Of a DNA stretch of 64,000 nt, positions 32,727 through 42,905 are shown one piece after another (position 1 is the first letter of the stretch; every line of letters starts with the position of its first letter). The position numbers and the translations under genes are program-made. A model generated the notes under the pieces. The model was given only the letters and a program-made list of their open reading frames with translations. It had not been told where the DNA came from and ran no database searches. This DNA comes from an uncultured Clostridia bacterium (GTDB lineage Bacteria > Bacillota > Clostridia > Lachnospirales > Lachnospiraceae). Location of the stretch: assembly GCA_947303805.1 (NCBI GenBank), contig CAMYZE010000003.1, forward strand, positions 124,001 to 188,000, written 5' to 3'.

Positions 32727-32829
32727 TTTATCAAGGTATAAAAATAAGTTCAAATGGTTTTCAAAGCATAATCCAAATTGATTCACTAAAATTAGTCTTT
32801 TGTATTAGCAATTATCTATTTATTATATT

Positions 32830-33186
32830 TTAACTATTAGACCATATAGCTGAATCTATTGATTTAAGTTCTTTATGTAAATCAGTAAAGTTTTCATTTA
32901 AACTATCACGAATTTTATACAATAGTATTAATTCAGGATTAACATTTAGCTTTTTTGCAAGGATATTTATTTCGTTTATATCGCACTCTAATTTTTTTAA
33001 GTATTCTTCTTTTTCACGCTTTTCACGTGCAATTTTATTCAATTCTTCCTGTTTTTCTCTTTCTTTTCTTTCAGCTTCTCTTTTTTTTCTTTTTTCTTCT
33101 CTTTCTATCTTATTCTTTTCTCGCTTGATTCTTGCATTTTCTTTAAAATCATCAATGTTATTTTTGATTTTATTAAACACTTTCAT
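32830..33186 (-). CDS. Coiled-coil hypothetical protein
   Basis: A 118-residue protein, mostly one Lys/Glu/Arg-rich helix (residues 10-60: KENARIKREKNKIEREEKRKKREAER) followed by a short domain (INILAKKLNVNPELILLYKIRDSL). It is related in layout to the next gene, 33226-33660, whose C-terminus contains similar EIGVEKQALLTHLIYLKLSD. The start at 33186 follows GGGGG; it is the last gene of the long leftward operon. Confidence 0.65.
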   Translation of the reverse strand: MKVFNKIKNNIDDFKENARIKREKNKIEREEKRKKREAERKEREKQEELNKIAREKREKEEYLKKLECDINEINILAKKLNVNPELILLYKIRDSLNENFTDLHKELKSIDSAIWSNS

Positions 33187-33225
33187 TGCTATATCCCCCA
33201 AACTTTTATTAATTCAATCAATAAA

Positions 33226-33660
33226 TCACATCATTTTATAATTAATAGCATCTAAAGAATTTCTTAAACTCTCAAGATCATCTTTTAAATCAGGCATAGT
33301 CAATAATTGTATTCCAAAATTATCAATTCTGCTATCTAAAGATGATATCGTGCTGTCTAAAGATGAAATGCGACTGTTTATATTTGATATAGTATTATCA
33401 ATATCAGTTAATCCTCTTACATACTCTTTCATTGTTTTCAATGTCTTGTCAAAATCACTAAGTTTTAAATATATTAGATGAGTCAAAAGTGCTTGTTTTT
33501 CTACACCAATTTCTTTAGATGCCTCTTCAATAAACTCAAAATCTTTCTTAAAAGCATTAATTCTTCGCCTTTTTTCTTCTTCTTCTTTTCTTCTTCTTTC
33601 TTCTTCTGCTTTAATTTTTGCTTCTTCCATTTTTTTAGATACATAGCTTATTAATCCCAT
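33226..33660 (-). CDS. Coiled-coil hypothetical protein with repeated NSRISSLDS motif
   Basis: A 144-residue protein. Residues 8-40 are a charged helix; residues 100-130 contain near-repeats DNTISNINSRISSLDSTISSLDSRIDN, a seven-residue pattern typical of a trimeric or dimeric coiled coil. The middle segment (EEASKEIGVEKQALLTHLIYLKLSDF) matches the neighbouring gene 32830-33186. It could form a filament or scaffold. The ribosome binding site is AGAGGTG. Confidence 0.65.
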   Translation of the reverse strand: MGLISYVSKKMEEAKIKAEEERRRKEEEEKRRRINAFKKDFEFIEEASKEIGVEKQALLTHLIYLKLSDFDKTLKTMKEYVRGLTDIDNTISNINSRISSLDSTISSLDSRIDNFGIQLLTMPDLKDDLESLRNSLDAINYKMM

Positions 33661-33802
33661 ACCGGCACCTCTCTTTACATTAAAAAATATACATCTAGTA
33701 GTAAATATATTATAATATTATCGCAATTAAAGTTGTTTGAAATAGTCAAATAACTTTTATTAATATTGAAAAATCTACTTGTTTTTTTGGTCAATATTAT
33801 AA

Positions 33803-34933
33803 TTAATTTGAAAATTTCTCATTAAACTCTTGCTTTATTGCTGCCAACCTTTTAGCATCCTCTTGACATTTAGTGTATGCATCTTCTTGAATTTTTTTAG
33901 TATCCTCAATTCCCTGTATTATTAATTTCCATGTGCTCTCTAAAGTTTCTACTTTTATAGAACTACTTGTGGCCAACTCGGCACTACTTTTAGAAAGGGA
34001 TACTGTATTTTTTGCATTTTCAATTAGCATATTGTTAGTTCTTTCATCAAGTTGCTCCAACATATTTGATTGTAACTTTTGCTTTTTCAATAACACGGCT
34101 TGAGCTAAAGCTTGTTTAAATACCGGTAATGTAATTATAAATGCTGAATTAATTTTTCTCACAAGATTAATATTGGTGTAGGCCATTGTATTCAACATAG
34201 GTATCGATTGCATAGCTACATTTTCTGTCGAACGTAAATCTTGTGTTCTTTGCTCCAATATTAGCAATCCTTGTTTTAAATTGCTTATTTCAAATTGTAT
34301 AGATTGATCCGTGGTTTGTTCTAAGTCTTTTTCTCTTTTTTTAATTTGTTTTTTTAACTCATCACATGCTTGTTCGCCGGCCAATATATATTTTATCAAA
34401 CTATGATAATACTTTACATTAGTATCAAACATATCCTTCAATAACTTGTTAGATTCCAGTATTTCATTTTCATGCAGTTTTAATTGAACATAAACATTAT
34501 CAATTTCTTGTCCCATTTTATTGTATTTATTAAGTAATTTATCTAATTTGTCGCGAACAGAATTGAATATGTTTTCTAACGCACTTGGTTCTTTATTTAT
34601 CTCATTAAAATCAATCTTCCTCATTATTTTGTCAAGAGATGTTAATAATGATTTAGTTTTATCAATTTGATAAATATTTGCCTGATTCAATATCACATCT
34701 GATGATTTAGATATTTCATCTGCTACTTCACACCCAAAATTTGCAAGCGAATTAACATTACTAATATCAATGGTGCTTACTAAGTCATCAACCTCTTTAG
34801 AATTGACTAACTTATTATTAATATGCTCTCTGTCTTCTTTTACATCATATTTCAAGCTCTCTAATGCCTCATTAGTTGCTTTTTCAACTTCATTACTTAC
34901 ATTGACAGTAGCTTTTGAAAAATCCAATCCCAT
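33803..34933 (-). CDS. TelA-family (toxic anion resistance) protein
   Basis: A 376-residue helical protein. The pattern (long helices, SLIKYILAGEQACDELKKQI, then QTQDLRSTENVAMQSIPMLNTMAYTNINLVRKINSAF and ITLPVFKQALAQAVLLKKQ) is that of TelA/YceH proteins linked to tellurite resistance and the Ter stress-response family. It should be soluble and oligomeric. It overlaps the YceG-like gene by 37 bases, the same pairing as yceG-yceH in Bacillus subtilis, so the two act together. No TerD or TerC gene is nearby. Confidence 0.85.
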   Translation of the reverse strand: MGLDFSKATVNVSNEVEKATNEALESLKYDVKEDREHINNKLVNSKEVDDLVSTIDISNVNSLANFGCEVADEISKSSDVILNQANIYQIDKTKSLLTSLDKIMRKIDFNEINKEPSALENIFNSVRDKLDKLLNKYNKMGQEIDNVYVQLKLHENEILESNKLLKDMFDTNVKYYHSLIKYILAGEQACDELKKQIKKREKDLEQTTDQSIQFEISNLKQGLLILEQRTQDLRSTENVAMQSIPMLNTMAYTNINLVRKINSAFIITLPVFKQALAQAVLLKKQKLQSNMLEQLDERTNNMLIENAKNTVSLSKSSAELATSSSIKVETLESTWKLIIQGIEDTKKIQEDAYTKCQEDAKRLAAIKQEFNEKFSN

Positions 34934-35772
34934 ATTTTACCTCCAATAATAAAGAATATTTTATTTAAATATAAATTTGGTATCTTGACATTTTCTTCAT
35001 AATTTCCAATTTGATATTCATTAATCAAATCAACATTTAAATATTGATCAATACAATTGACTCCACTCGGAGTAAATATAATTACATCAAACCCTATATA
35101 GTGTAATAATACTAATGTAATTGCATCTTCAATTGGCATCATTTCGTTAGTAACATTAATGTATATTATTTTAGGGTTTTTACCAGCGAAATCAAAATTG
35201 TGAATCAAATGTAATATATTAGCCGGTAAGTTTAAAAAAACGCTTATAATTTTATTTTCAGTACCATTAACAAATGTTCCTCTAAATATTCTATTGTCTA
35301 TTATGAATTTAACTTTTTCAATTAAATGGTTCTGTATTGATTTTTGCAGTGTGCCATATTTATATAATTTGCTTTTCGTAAGTTTTCCAACATCCAAGTT
35401 ATCATTATTGAAAACATTAATAAACTTAAATCTTAATCTTCTAAAAAAACTCAACTTAATAATATGGAATTTTTTAACAAGTATAGAATTCTTTGTTATC
35501 AAACACTTTATATGTTTCCAATAGTTGAATCTATTATCAAGTATTCCATTCACTTTTGAAAAAAACACTGGGATTTTCGCATATCCACCATCAATTGCAA
35601 AGCCAGGTCTATATTTAACATCTTGATTCCAAAGAATCTCTATTTCTTGATGTGCTGATTTTAAGGTTATAGCCGCCGCTTTTTCAATTTGTTTATATTT
35701 ATATATACCTGAATCTTTATAAAGCATTTCTTCTAATTCTTTTGATGCTTTATATCCAATAGTTTCTTTCAT
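34897..35772 (-). CDS. YceG-family component of TelA systems
   Basis: A 291-residue protein. It contains RPGFAIDGGYAKIPVFFSKVNGI near residues 55-77 and, in the second half, LLHYIGFDVIIFTPSGVNCIDQYL near residues 220-245, both fitting the YceG family that accompanies TelA/YceH. The function of the family is unknown; an association with metal or anion stress is established from gene neighbourhoods. The start follows GGAGGAGGC. It is the gene immediately upstream of and overlapping telA. Confidence 0.78.
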   Translation of the reverse strand: MKETIGYKASKELEEMLYKDSGIYKYKQIEKAAAITLKSAHQEIEILWNQDVKYRPGFAIDGGYAKIPVFFSKVNGILDNRFNYWKHIKCLITKNSILVKKFHIIKLSFFRRLRFKFINVFNNDNLDVGKLTKSKLYKYGTLQKSIQNHLIEKVKFIIDNRIFRGTFVNGTENKIISVFLNLPANILHLIHNFDFAGKNPKIIYINVTNEMMPIEDAITLVLLHYIGFDVIIFTPSGVNCIDQYLNVDLINEYQIGNYEENVKIPNLYLNKIFFIIGGKIWDWIFQKLLSM

Positions 35773-35797
35773 TTTTAAATGTTAAAGCCTCCTCCTA

Positions 35798-36091
35798 TTA
35801 TATTTCATTTTTTAACTCTTTTTTCTTACTGTTTAATTCCTTAACATATTCATCAATTCTTTTTAAATGTTCTTTTATACCTTCATTGTTAACAACTATT
35901 TTTTCATCATAAATAATACTTCCTATAGCAGTTTTGCATTTTTCAATCTCAGTTTCAAGGTTTACAATTTCTATCTTCAATTTTGCTAAATTTCCTAATT
36001 CTTTCCCTTTACTAACAGCAACATTACCTATTTCCTTACCTTTTTCTACTGCAACACTACCTATTTCTTTAATCTTATCTACAAAATCCAT
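35798..36091 (-). CDS. Small coiled-coil protein
   Basis: A 97-residue protein with an N-terminal imperfect repeat (IKEIGSVAVEKGKEIGNVAVSKGKELGN) and a C-terminal coiled coil (KIEIVNLETEIEKCKTAIG and VKELNSKKKELKNEI). Small proteins of this type accompany YceG/TelA-like genes. It lies between two hypothetical genes of the operon, 55 bases from its upstream neighbour. Function unknown. Confidence 0.68.
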   Translation of the reverse strand: MDFVDKIKEIGSVAVEKGKEIGNVAVSKGKELGNLAKLKIEIVNLETEIEKCKTAIGSIIYDEKIVVNNEGIKEHLKRIDEYVKELNSKKKELKNEI

Positions 36092-36145
36092 AAGTTTTAT
36101 ACAATTAGAACTATTTTTCTAATTGCTTTCCTCCTTTTTGCTATT

Positions 36146-36829
36146 TTAATTATTTTTAATAAAAAACTTAATCACTTTTCTTGCTTCTGACAATGGATGC
36201 TCAGGGAATGATTTATCAAATTGAGGTAATTCAGATATATTCATAAGCAACCCTTCTTTAATATTATTATCATATGGGTCTCGAGCCCATTCGGATTCTT
36301 TTTCATCAATATTTAATTTATGTTTCTTACCTTTTTCTGATTTTTCTTCCTTGAATTCTTTAAATAATGTATAAATTACTGCATCTCTTCCTCCCGTCAT
36401 TCCTTCTTCTCTAAATTCACCATGTACATTAAAAACAAAGCAATCATAGGCAATTTGCAATGTTAAAATATACATCATTCCAAATGGATCTAACTTTTCT
36501 TTTACAATTGAATAGGCACAAGTTTTACCACTTTTAGTTTTAGTATTTATTACCTCTACTAATCCTTGATTGTTATTAAGGAATCTCCTACACCCTTGAA
36601 TAAACTCTACATTATCTTTCATCGGTACTTGTTCGCCATATTTCAATTTACTATACATTAAGATAGATGTTGCATTCGCATTTTGCTTTAAAAATATGTC
36701 CCCAATTTTATTGTCAATTTCATGCTTGTAAGAACCATCTGCTATAATTATTTCATCATCTAACTTTATTCTCATCTTGCCACTAGAAATATTACTGATA
36801 TAATTTTTTAAGTTGTTAATTATTTTCAT
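36146..36829 (-). CDS. Hypothetical protein of the HerA/TelA operon
   Basis: A 227-residue soluble protein of unknown family. It has a Gly-rich GEFREEGMTGGRDAVIYTLF segment (residues about 140-165), which resembles an enzyme loop, and FGMMYILTLQIAYDCFVFNVHG before it. It may be an effector-like or sensor domain specific to this system. The ATG follows AGAGG. It lies 35 bases after the candidate immunity gene 36865-37260. Confidence 0.65.
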   Translation of the reverse strand: MKIINNLKNYISNISSGKMRIKLDDEIIIADGSYKHEIDNKIGDIFLKQNANATSILMYSKLKYGEQVPMKDNVEFIQGCRRFLNNNQGLVEVINTKTKSGKTCAYSIVKEKLDPFGMMYILTLQIAYDCFVFNVHGEFREEGMTGGRDAVIYTLFKEFKEEKSEKGKKHKLNIDEKESEWARDPYDNNIKEGLLMNISELPQFDKSFPEHPLSEARKVIKFFIKNN

Positions 36830-36864
36830 ATATACCTCTTGAAATAATTAGTGTTATATAAATA

Positions 36865-37260
36865 TCACACTTCTATTTGATAAAAACCATCAAATTTCTC
36901 GTTTTTAAACCGTATCGAAATAGAATGTTCCAAATCTAATTTAAAATCACAGGCTATTTCTACCATACGATCTTTCTCATTCAAAACTATAATCTCTGTA
37001 GGAGTTAAATACTCCAAAATTGAACATTTTGTATCGACATCATCAATTCCATCTAAATTTGATATAAAACTCATTATCTCTTTTTGTGAATCCAAATAAT
37101 GTTGAATTGTATTAATTCCTTTATTTCCATTATTTTTTGATAATTCATTATCGAACATTTCAAGTGCCTGATATTGTATCTTCGTAGGCTTTTTATCACC
37201 TTGGCATTCAAATAGAACTCTCAATTTAAATTCTTTTCCCCAAATATTATATTTACTCAT
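36865..37260 (-). CDS. Hypothetical protein next to the WHH nuclease, possible immunity
   Basis: A 131-residue acidic protein (residues 40-70 NNGNKGINTIQHYLDSQKEIMSF; then LEHSISIRFKNEKFDGFYQIEV). It reads as a small soluble domain like many immunity proteins and DUF6985-like proteins. It follows the nuclease gene by 12 bases, the usual place of an immunity or inhibitor gene. The ATG follows AGGAGG. Neither family nor partner can be proved from sequence. Confidence 0.6.
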   Translation of the reverse strand: MSKYNIWGKEFKLRVLFECQGDKKPTKIQYQALEMFDNELSKNNGNKGINTIQHYLDSQKEIMSFISNLDGIDDVDTKCSILEYLTPTEIIVLNEKDRMVEIACDFKLDLEHSISIRFKNEKFDGFYQIEV

Positions 37261-37272
37261 ATGTCCTCCTAT

Positions 37273-37965
37273 CTATTGATTTTTGCTTCTTTCAAGAGCT
37301 TTAATTTCAGCAACTCCACCAGAATGTTTACATTCTTCATGTATTTTTCTCGGAACCAACTGCATAGTTTTCATATCAGACTTTTCGTGTCTTGTATATT
37401 CAACTCCTTTGCTATCAAACCAATTTGTTCTAATTCTACCATCAGTACACTTAACTTCTCTAAGTTGGAAGCCTTTTGCTTCTAATGTTTTCTTCATGAT
37501 TTTATCATATTTTGTGAAATTACCTTCAATATGAACTTTATTCTCTTCGTCATCGTAATCTTCCCTATATTTTGTCATTGACTTAATCTTACAAGTTCCC
37601 TCTGAAATAGAATCAAAATTTGGTATTCCATCTTTATACTCTATCCCATCTAATTTTTTCTCCTCAAGCAACTTTCTGCCTTCTTCATCTTGAATTTTAT
37701 AACGAGATTCACCTCTTTGCCCACTCCAATTATTCTTCGGAGTATGCATTAACCTTTCTTTATATGTCGTGTATAGCTTTTCGCCATATGATTTAATATC
37801 GATTCTTTTATCTATGTCACTTGTTATTTTATCGATAGCAACACTTTCTCTCAGTCTAACACTAACATCAATTCTTTTATCTATATCCTTGTACATTTTT
37901 GATGCTTCATTTACTGATTTTTCTACTATTTCACTAGTCAATTTTGATAAGTTTTCAAATCCCAT
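37273..37965 (-). CDS. HNH (WHH-type) nuclease of the HerA operon
   Basis: A 230-residue protein. Residues 75-100 (HTPKNNWSGQRGESRYKI) resemble the conserved strand of LHH/WHH toxins, and the C-terminus has TRHEKSDMKTMQLVPRKIHEECKHSGGVAEI, the HNH/Endonuclease VII superfamily signature (H...DxxTMQLVPxxIHxxxxHxGG) found in polymorphic toxins. It should cut DNA or RNA. No signal peptide, so it acts in the cytoplasm. The ATG overlaps the HerA stop (TAATG) and shares its GGAGGTG ribosome binding site, so the two proteins are made together. Confidence 0.82.
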   Translation of the reverse strand: MGFENLSKLTSEIVEKSVNEASKMYKDIDKRIDVSVRLRESVAIDKITSDIDKRIDIKSYGEKLYTTYKERLMHTPKNNWSGQRGESRYKIQDEEGRKLLEEKKLDGIEYKDGIPNFDSISEGTCKIKSMTKYREDYDDEENKVHIEGNFTKYDKIMKKTLEAKGFQLREVKCTDGRIRTNWFDSKGVEYTRHEKSDMKTMQLVPRKIHEECKHSGGVAEIKALERSKNQ

Positions 37966-40900
37966 TATGCTACACCTCCGTTCAATCTCCACCATTCATC
38001 ATATTCGTCTGGTTTATTTAATGTTAATCTCACATATTGTTTAACAGCTGATGAAATTAAATCCATTGTAACTTGTTCATCTATTTGCTTATTAATTATT
38101 GTTTGCAATGAATTTCTCATTGCTTCTGTCCATTCAGTCTTATCATCAGAATTTTTATAACAATCTTTAATTGCATCAATTAATCTAGGAAATAAAGAAG
38201 CTGTTATTGGTGCAAATTTTGACATTCTTGGCTCTTTCGGTGGATTATTCAATAATTTTACTATAGAAACGATTACCGATGAATCAATTCTATTATTTTT
38301 TAATTCCTCTACAATATCTTTCAATCTATTTTCATCAATTACTTTTTCGCCTTTACTAAGAAGTTCAAAAATGTCTATTAATTTATCAGTATTCTTTGCT
38401 TTTTCAATAACCAATTCCTTATTTTTATATGTTTCATTTGATAGTTCATACTTATGGATTTTACATAAAACTGGTTGTATCCATTCGTTTTGATATATTG
38501 CTCCTACTCCCATAGGCAATTTAGCTAGTTCAACTATTTGATCCTCATTTAAATTAGCTGCTTTGCCAACCAATTTTCTATCAGTTTCATCTGGCAACCT
38601 CATTATTATTTTTGTATTAGTGTTTCTTATAGAAGCCATATCTAATAATCCAGGTGCTTGATCTACAATTATAAACCCTTCACCATAAGTTCTCATTTCG
38701 GCAATAGCATTAGATATCATTTCAACACTCTTGCCAACCAAATTACCACTATCTTGAGATATCTCCGATGATGTTTTCTTTAGTAAATTATGTGCTTCTT
38801 CTAATACAGTTAAATGTTTTAACTTTGAATTCATTTTATCACGATTTGCCATACGATATTCCTGTAATTTTAGCACCATCATCCCCATAATCAATGATTT
38901 TGTTTCATTTGATCCAACTCTGCTTATATCAATAACAACGTTTTCATCAAACAATTCATTTAGAGGAATCTCATCATCAACGAATAATAAGCCATTTATA
39001 CCATTTGTAAGAGACTCAATTCTAGTAAGCAACGAACCTTTATAAGCACCTTTATTCTCATTGTCATACTCACTCGAATCTATAATTTGTTTTACATTCC
39101 TTGCCACGTCTTTGAAATTAGGATATAGTTTTTCACCATATGAATTGGTGTTTTTTATTAAGTCCCATCCACAATCTTCATATGATTTTTCAATAGCATT
39201 TTTAAGAACAGCAGGCATTGCTGCATACATAGGCCAACACACATTAAATATTTCTACCAGTCTATCCATATGTTCAAATACATGAATATCTTTAGGAAAG
39301 CTAAATGGATTTATTCTTAGCAATGGTGTCTTTTCCATATTTGTTCCATACACTTTAGCTAACGGTTTGTCTCCAACACAAAATACTTCCTTATATTCAC
39401 CCTTTGTCGGCTCTACTACCATAAATTTAACATCGTTTTTTAATGCTTCATTTATTATTTGATATACAGTATTACTTTTGCCGCTTCCAGTGCTACCAGT
39501 TACAAACATATGTGATGCAAGTGAGTTTTTACTTATTAGTACAGGAACATTCTCTTCGTGCTGCATATGAAAAATATTTCCGATATTGAATTTTTCATTA
39601 TCTTCACTATTTTTAAATGTAGATATATTTCTACCAAATTCCGCACATTCTATAACTGGTAATCCAGATATAGATTTTTTAGGAAAGTTTAATGAATATG
39701 CTAATTCTTTACCTGATAATTGTGTAGTTGCTGTTATCATAGTTGGATACATATTATACGAATCATCAAAAACTAATACTTCAGGGTTTAAAGCAAAAAT
39801 AGGATGTCGTAAATCTTTTAAATATTCAACTATTTCTTTTGCATCATTGCTTGGCTCTCCAAGGTCTCCTCTCCAAGTATTTACATTTGCATCACCTATA
39901 TATGATTTTTCACCTTGCGTTAGTGCCAAATATGAATGAGCGACATTATTTACTACATTCACATCTTCAGATAAAACATAAGCGGCAAAATCCCAATAAC
40001 CAAGAGCAGATGCTTGCTCTAGCCTTTTCATTTGTTCCTCAAGTAATTCTAATGTGTGTTTTATGGTATAGTTTTCAAAATGTTTCGTAAGTCCTTCATT
40101 CTTACCTATAGTAGCCGATTGGCTCATAGAGCTTGTAAAAGCACCACCAAAATTAATCCCACGACCCTTGCTAATTCCTGTCGAAGCAAATCCACCTATG
40201 CCAAATATTCCAGCATTAACACCACCACCTATATTAGTTGACACATTACTATTGCCTCCGAGGTTAAAAGAAACAGCTGTTGATCTCTGATTTGATTTTG
40301 ATTCACTAACAGTATAATTAGTTTCCCAGTTTTTATAAGGAGCAAAGAAAGAATAGTACTCCCCAACTTGCAGTTTTCTAGTCTTTACATCAAGAATAGG
40401 AGTGGCCAATAAAATCAAAGTCCATTCCTTTTTTTCATTTTCAGGCTGAATTCCATCAATCAACTTTTCAATAGTTTGTGTATTGAACTTTTCTGATTTT
40501 TCAGCGGGTATATTTGAAATACATGCAACAGACTTATTTTTTGCTTTGTCAAGAAAATCAATTCTTCCAGAATTTTTATCTCTATTATAAATGTACGTCG
40601 ATCCTGGAAAATTTCCCTTTAATGCTTCTAACATTCTCTCAGTATAACCATCGACTATATCATTGTTGTTATCATTATTAGTATTAATGATTGCTAAATA
40701 TACATCTGTATTATTAATCTTTCTATCAAAAACCAATGCTATATTACACTCCGAATTTGATAATACTTCATAAACATTGACTAATTTTTCAAGACTATTT
40801 TCATTCTTATCTATAACCCACTTTGTAATATTTATATACCGTATATTATTATTTGAGTTAAAAGACTTGTCGCCATACTCAATTTTGTTATCAATCGGTT

Positions 40901-41174
40901 TATATAAGTCGTTGATTTGTGATAAGTATTCATTATAAATCTCAATTGCAGCTTCACCAAGTTTCTTATTGGACAAAGTATTTAATTCATCACTACTTGG
41001 ATTATCTTTTTGATATTCCTCATAGTATTTATTCTTTGAATCTTCTAAATCTTTTAGTTGAGACGGACTTAATACTGACACTTTATTTTGTGCATCAGCC
41101 AATCCATCTCCTATTTTTTTAGCTACAGAAGCAACCTTCCCACCAGCATGTTTTAATGTTCTTAGTATACCCAT
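37965..41174 (-). CDS. HerA-type DNA-translocating ATPase
   Basis: A 1069-residue ATPase. Residues 1-290 are unassigned, mostly helical. Residues 300-360 form a Gly/Ser-rich segment (NLGGNSNVSTNIGGGVNAGIFG). The P-loop is FVTGSTGSGKSNTVY near 557-570, Walker B LTVLEEAHNLL near 788, and downstream VDQAPGLLDMASIRNTNTKIIMRLPDETDRKLVGKAA matches HerA/FtsK-like sensors. HerA ATPases form hexamers that thread DNA and often work with a nuclease (for example NurA, Sir2 or DUF4297). Here the partner is the adjacent WHH nuclease, translationally coupled. Confidence 0.9.
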   Translation of the reverse strand: MGILRTLKHAGGKVASVAKKIGDGLADAQNKVSVLSPSQLKDLEDSKNKYYEEYQKDNPSSDELNTLSNKKLGEAAIEIYNEYLSQINDLYKPIDNKIEYGDKSFNSNNNIRYINITKWVIDKNENSLEKLVNVYEVLSNSECNIALVFDRKINNTDVYLAIINTNNDNNNDIVDGYTERMLEALKGNFPGSTYIYNRDKNSGRIDFLDKAKNKSVACISNIPAEKSEKFNTQTIEKLIDGIQPENEKKEWTLILLATPILDVKTRKLQVGEYYSFFAPYKNWETNYTVSESKSNQRSTAVSFNLGGNSNVSTNIGGGVNAGIFGIGGFASTGISKGRGINFGGAFTSSMSQSATIGKNEGLTKHFENYTIKHTLELLEEQMKRLEQASALGYWDFAAYVLSEDVNVVNNVAHSYLALTQGEKSYIGDANVNTWRGDLGEPSNDAKEIVEYLKDLRHPIFALNPEVLVFDDSYNMYPTMITATTQLSGKELAYSLNFPKKSISGLPVIECAEFGRNISTFKNSEDNEKFNIGNIFHMQHEENVPVLISKNSLASHMFVTGSTGSGKSNTVYQIINEALKNDVKFMVVEPTKGEYKEVFCVGDKPLAKVYGTNMEKTPLLRINPFSFPKDIHVFEHMDRLVEIFNVCWPMYAAMPAVLKNAIEKSYEDCGWDLIKNTNSYGEKLYPNFKDVARNVKQIIDSSEYDNENKGAYKGSLLTRIESLTNGINGLLFVDDEIPLNELFDENVVIDISRVGSNETKSLIMGMMVLKLQEYRMANRDKMNSKLKHLTVLEEAHNLLKKTSSEISQDSGNLVGKSVEMISNAIAEMRTYGEGFIIVDQAPGLLDMASIRNTNTKIIMRLPDETDRKLVGKAANLNEDQIVELAKLPMGVGAIYQNEWIQPVLCKIHKYELSNETYKNKELVIEKAKNTDKLIDIFELLSKGEKVIDENRLKDIVEELKNNRIDSSVIVSIVKLLNNPPKEPRMSKFAPITASLFPRLIDAIKDCYKNSDDKTEWTEAMRNSLQTIINKQIDEQVTMDLISSAVKQYVRLTLNKPDEYDEWWRLNGGVA

Positions 41175-41191
41175 ATTCTTACTCCTTATAA

Positions 41192-42706
41192 TTAATTAAA
41201 ACTAATGAAACTTTTAATTTCATTATTGCAATTTTCAGCTTTTTCATACTTCTTCTGTAGAGATTTAATTTTCAAATTCAACTCATTGATGCTATCAATT
41301 TTTTCTTTGACTTCTGGTTTCATCTTGATAATATTATCGGATAACTCTTTAATGATATTATCTTCCCATGTACCCAATGTTTCATACTTAACCCTATCAA
41401 ATTCATTGCATATCTTTTTTACATACCTTTTTAATTCACTTGACCATTCGCTTCTTATTCCAGATACACTTGGTAACCCAGGCAAATGAAACTTAACACG
41501 TATGCTATCAAGTTTATGATCATTAATATTTTCTATTGCAAATACACTTCTATTGGTCAGTCCTATAGAATATATTGAATTTTTTATAATCTCATTCTCT
41601 TTTTCCCCTAAGTTTAAGCTTATTATATCTATAATATTATCTCTTAAGGATTCTTCTTTTTCGCAAAGCCATTTATAATAACTTCCACTTATGTCACTTG
41701 CAATGTTATTATAAGAACTATTATACATTTCATTTATACGTTCCATAAACAATTTATCAGTTTTACTATTTGCATTAACATCTTCACTAATTTTTGAGAC
41801 AAAGTCTTTAGTAACGCCTATAACACTTTTCACTATTTTTACGTCAAGCCTTGAGTCAATTACTTTCTTTCCTGTATTTAATACATCTTTAACAATACTC
41901 CCCTTAATTTTACTGTTAGAATCGGAATCATTTTTATAGTTAAGTTCTTCTTCAATACTGTCTTTTTCGCAAATAAGAGGTTTATCTTTCATATCATTAC
42001 TGCTCTCTTTATTGCTGTTTAAAACCCCATTTTTCAACTCATCATAAATCATTTCTAATGTTTTTTTATCAGCAACATGTTTATTTGTAAACTCATCAAA
42101 TTCTTTTTTTGTAGCATTTTTATCTTTAATTTCTTCTTTTAATAATTCTTTTTGTTTATTAATTGCATCAATATAATCGTTTACTATTGTTTCTTGTTCA
42201 CTTTTAAGATTGTTGAATTTAAGCTCATAATCATTTAGTTCATTTTTTATTTTAATGAAATAATTGTCAAATGCATTTCTTATAGCATTTATTCTTTCAT
42301 ATATGCTATTCTCTTCTTCTAATTCAGCATTTAAGCCTATACTTTTTATAATCTCTTTGAGTTTTTTTAAGGTTTCTTGTTCTTCTGGCAATTCATAATC
42401 TCCACATTCAATGGAAATTGTATCTTCATATTCATTTGCTACCTCTTGCAATGCACGATATTCTGCTTTTGTGCCTTCAAAGCAAATGCATATTTTTTTA
42501 TCCTTGCTAAAAAAAGAATCGTATATTGCTTTTAGTATTTTGCCAACACATACCACAAAAAATGCATTAGTGTATTCCTCACCAACTAATTTACTATTTG
42601 GATAATTTTTGTAATTAATTTCAATAAACTTATTAGCATCTTCATCATAATATTCATATGAAATATTTTTTATATACGGATTACTTTTAATTTTAATTTG
42701 TGCCAT
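41192..42706 (-). CDS. Long coiled-coil protein upstream of HerA
   Basis: A 504-residue protein. Residues 120-240 form a coiled coil (NEEENSIYERINAIRNAFDNYF... KQKELLKEEIKDKNATKK), residues 300-430 look helical-globular with SRLDVKIVKSVIGVTKDFVSK and SIGLTNRSVFAIENINDHKL, and the C-terminus is coiled again. The start is MAQIKIKSNPYIKNISYEYYDED. It lies 18 bases before herA. It could be a scaffold or sensor for the ATPase. No catalytic motif seen. Confidence 0.7.
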   Translation of the reverse strand: MAQIKIKSNPYIKNISYEYYDEDANKFIEINYKNYPNSKLVGEEYTNAFFVVCVGKILKAIYDSFFSKDKKICICFEGTKAEYRALQEVANEYEDTISIECGDYELPEEQETLKKLKEIIKSIGLNAELEEENSIYERINAIRNAFDNYFIKIKNELNDYELKFNNLKSEQETIVNDYIDAINKQKELLKEEIKDKNATKKEFDEFTNKHVADKKTLEMIYDELKNGVLNSNKESSNDMKDKPLICEKDSIEEELNYKNDSDSNSKIKGSIVKDVLNTGKKVIDSRLDVKIVKSVIGVTKDFVSKISEDVNANSKTDKLFMERINEMYNSSYNNIASDISGSYYKWLCEKEESLRDNIIDIISLNLGEKENEIIKNSIYSIGLTNRSVFAIENINDHKLDSIRVKFHLPGLPSVSGIRSEWSSELKRYVKKICNEFDRVKYETLGTWEDNIIKELSDNIIKMKPEVKEKIDSINELNLKIKSLQKKYEKAENCNNEIKSFISFN

Positions 42707-42739
42707 CGTTAATATCTCCTATTACTAACAAATATTGTT

Positions 42740-42877
42740 TTATTTAACTACATCAAACCACGGTGTATGAAATATTGTAGTCGGTTGTCCAGATTTTAGC
42801 ATATAAATAACTCCTGCCAAAACAAAAACTATTATAAGTAATACTAAAATTGCATATTTTAAGCGATTATCTCTCAT
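42740..42877 (-). CDS. Small membrane protein of the HerA operon (45 aa)
   Basis: A 45-residue protein: short basic N-terminus (MRDNRLK), a transmembrane segment (YAILVLLIIVFVLAGVIYML), then an extracellular tail (SGQPTTIFHTPWFDVVK). The ATG is preceded by AAGGAGAG. It lies 28 bases after the XRE gene and 33 before the coiled-coil gene, so it is inside the operon; it may anchor the complex at the membrane. Confidence 0.68.
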   Translation of the reverse strand: MRDNRLKYAILVLLIIVFVLAGVIYMLKSGQPTTIFHTPWFDVVK

Positions 42878-42905
42878 TTTTTTCTCTCCTTATAAATAAT
42901 ATTGA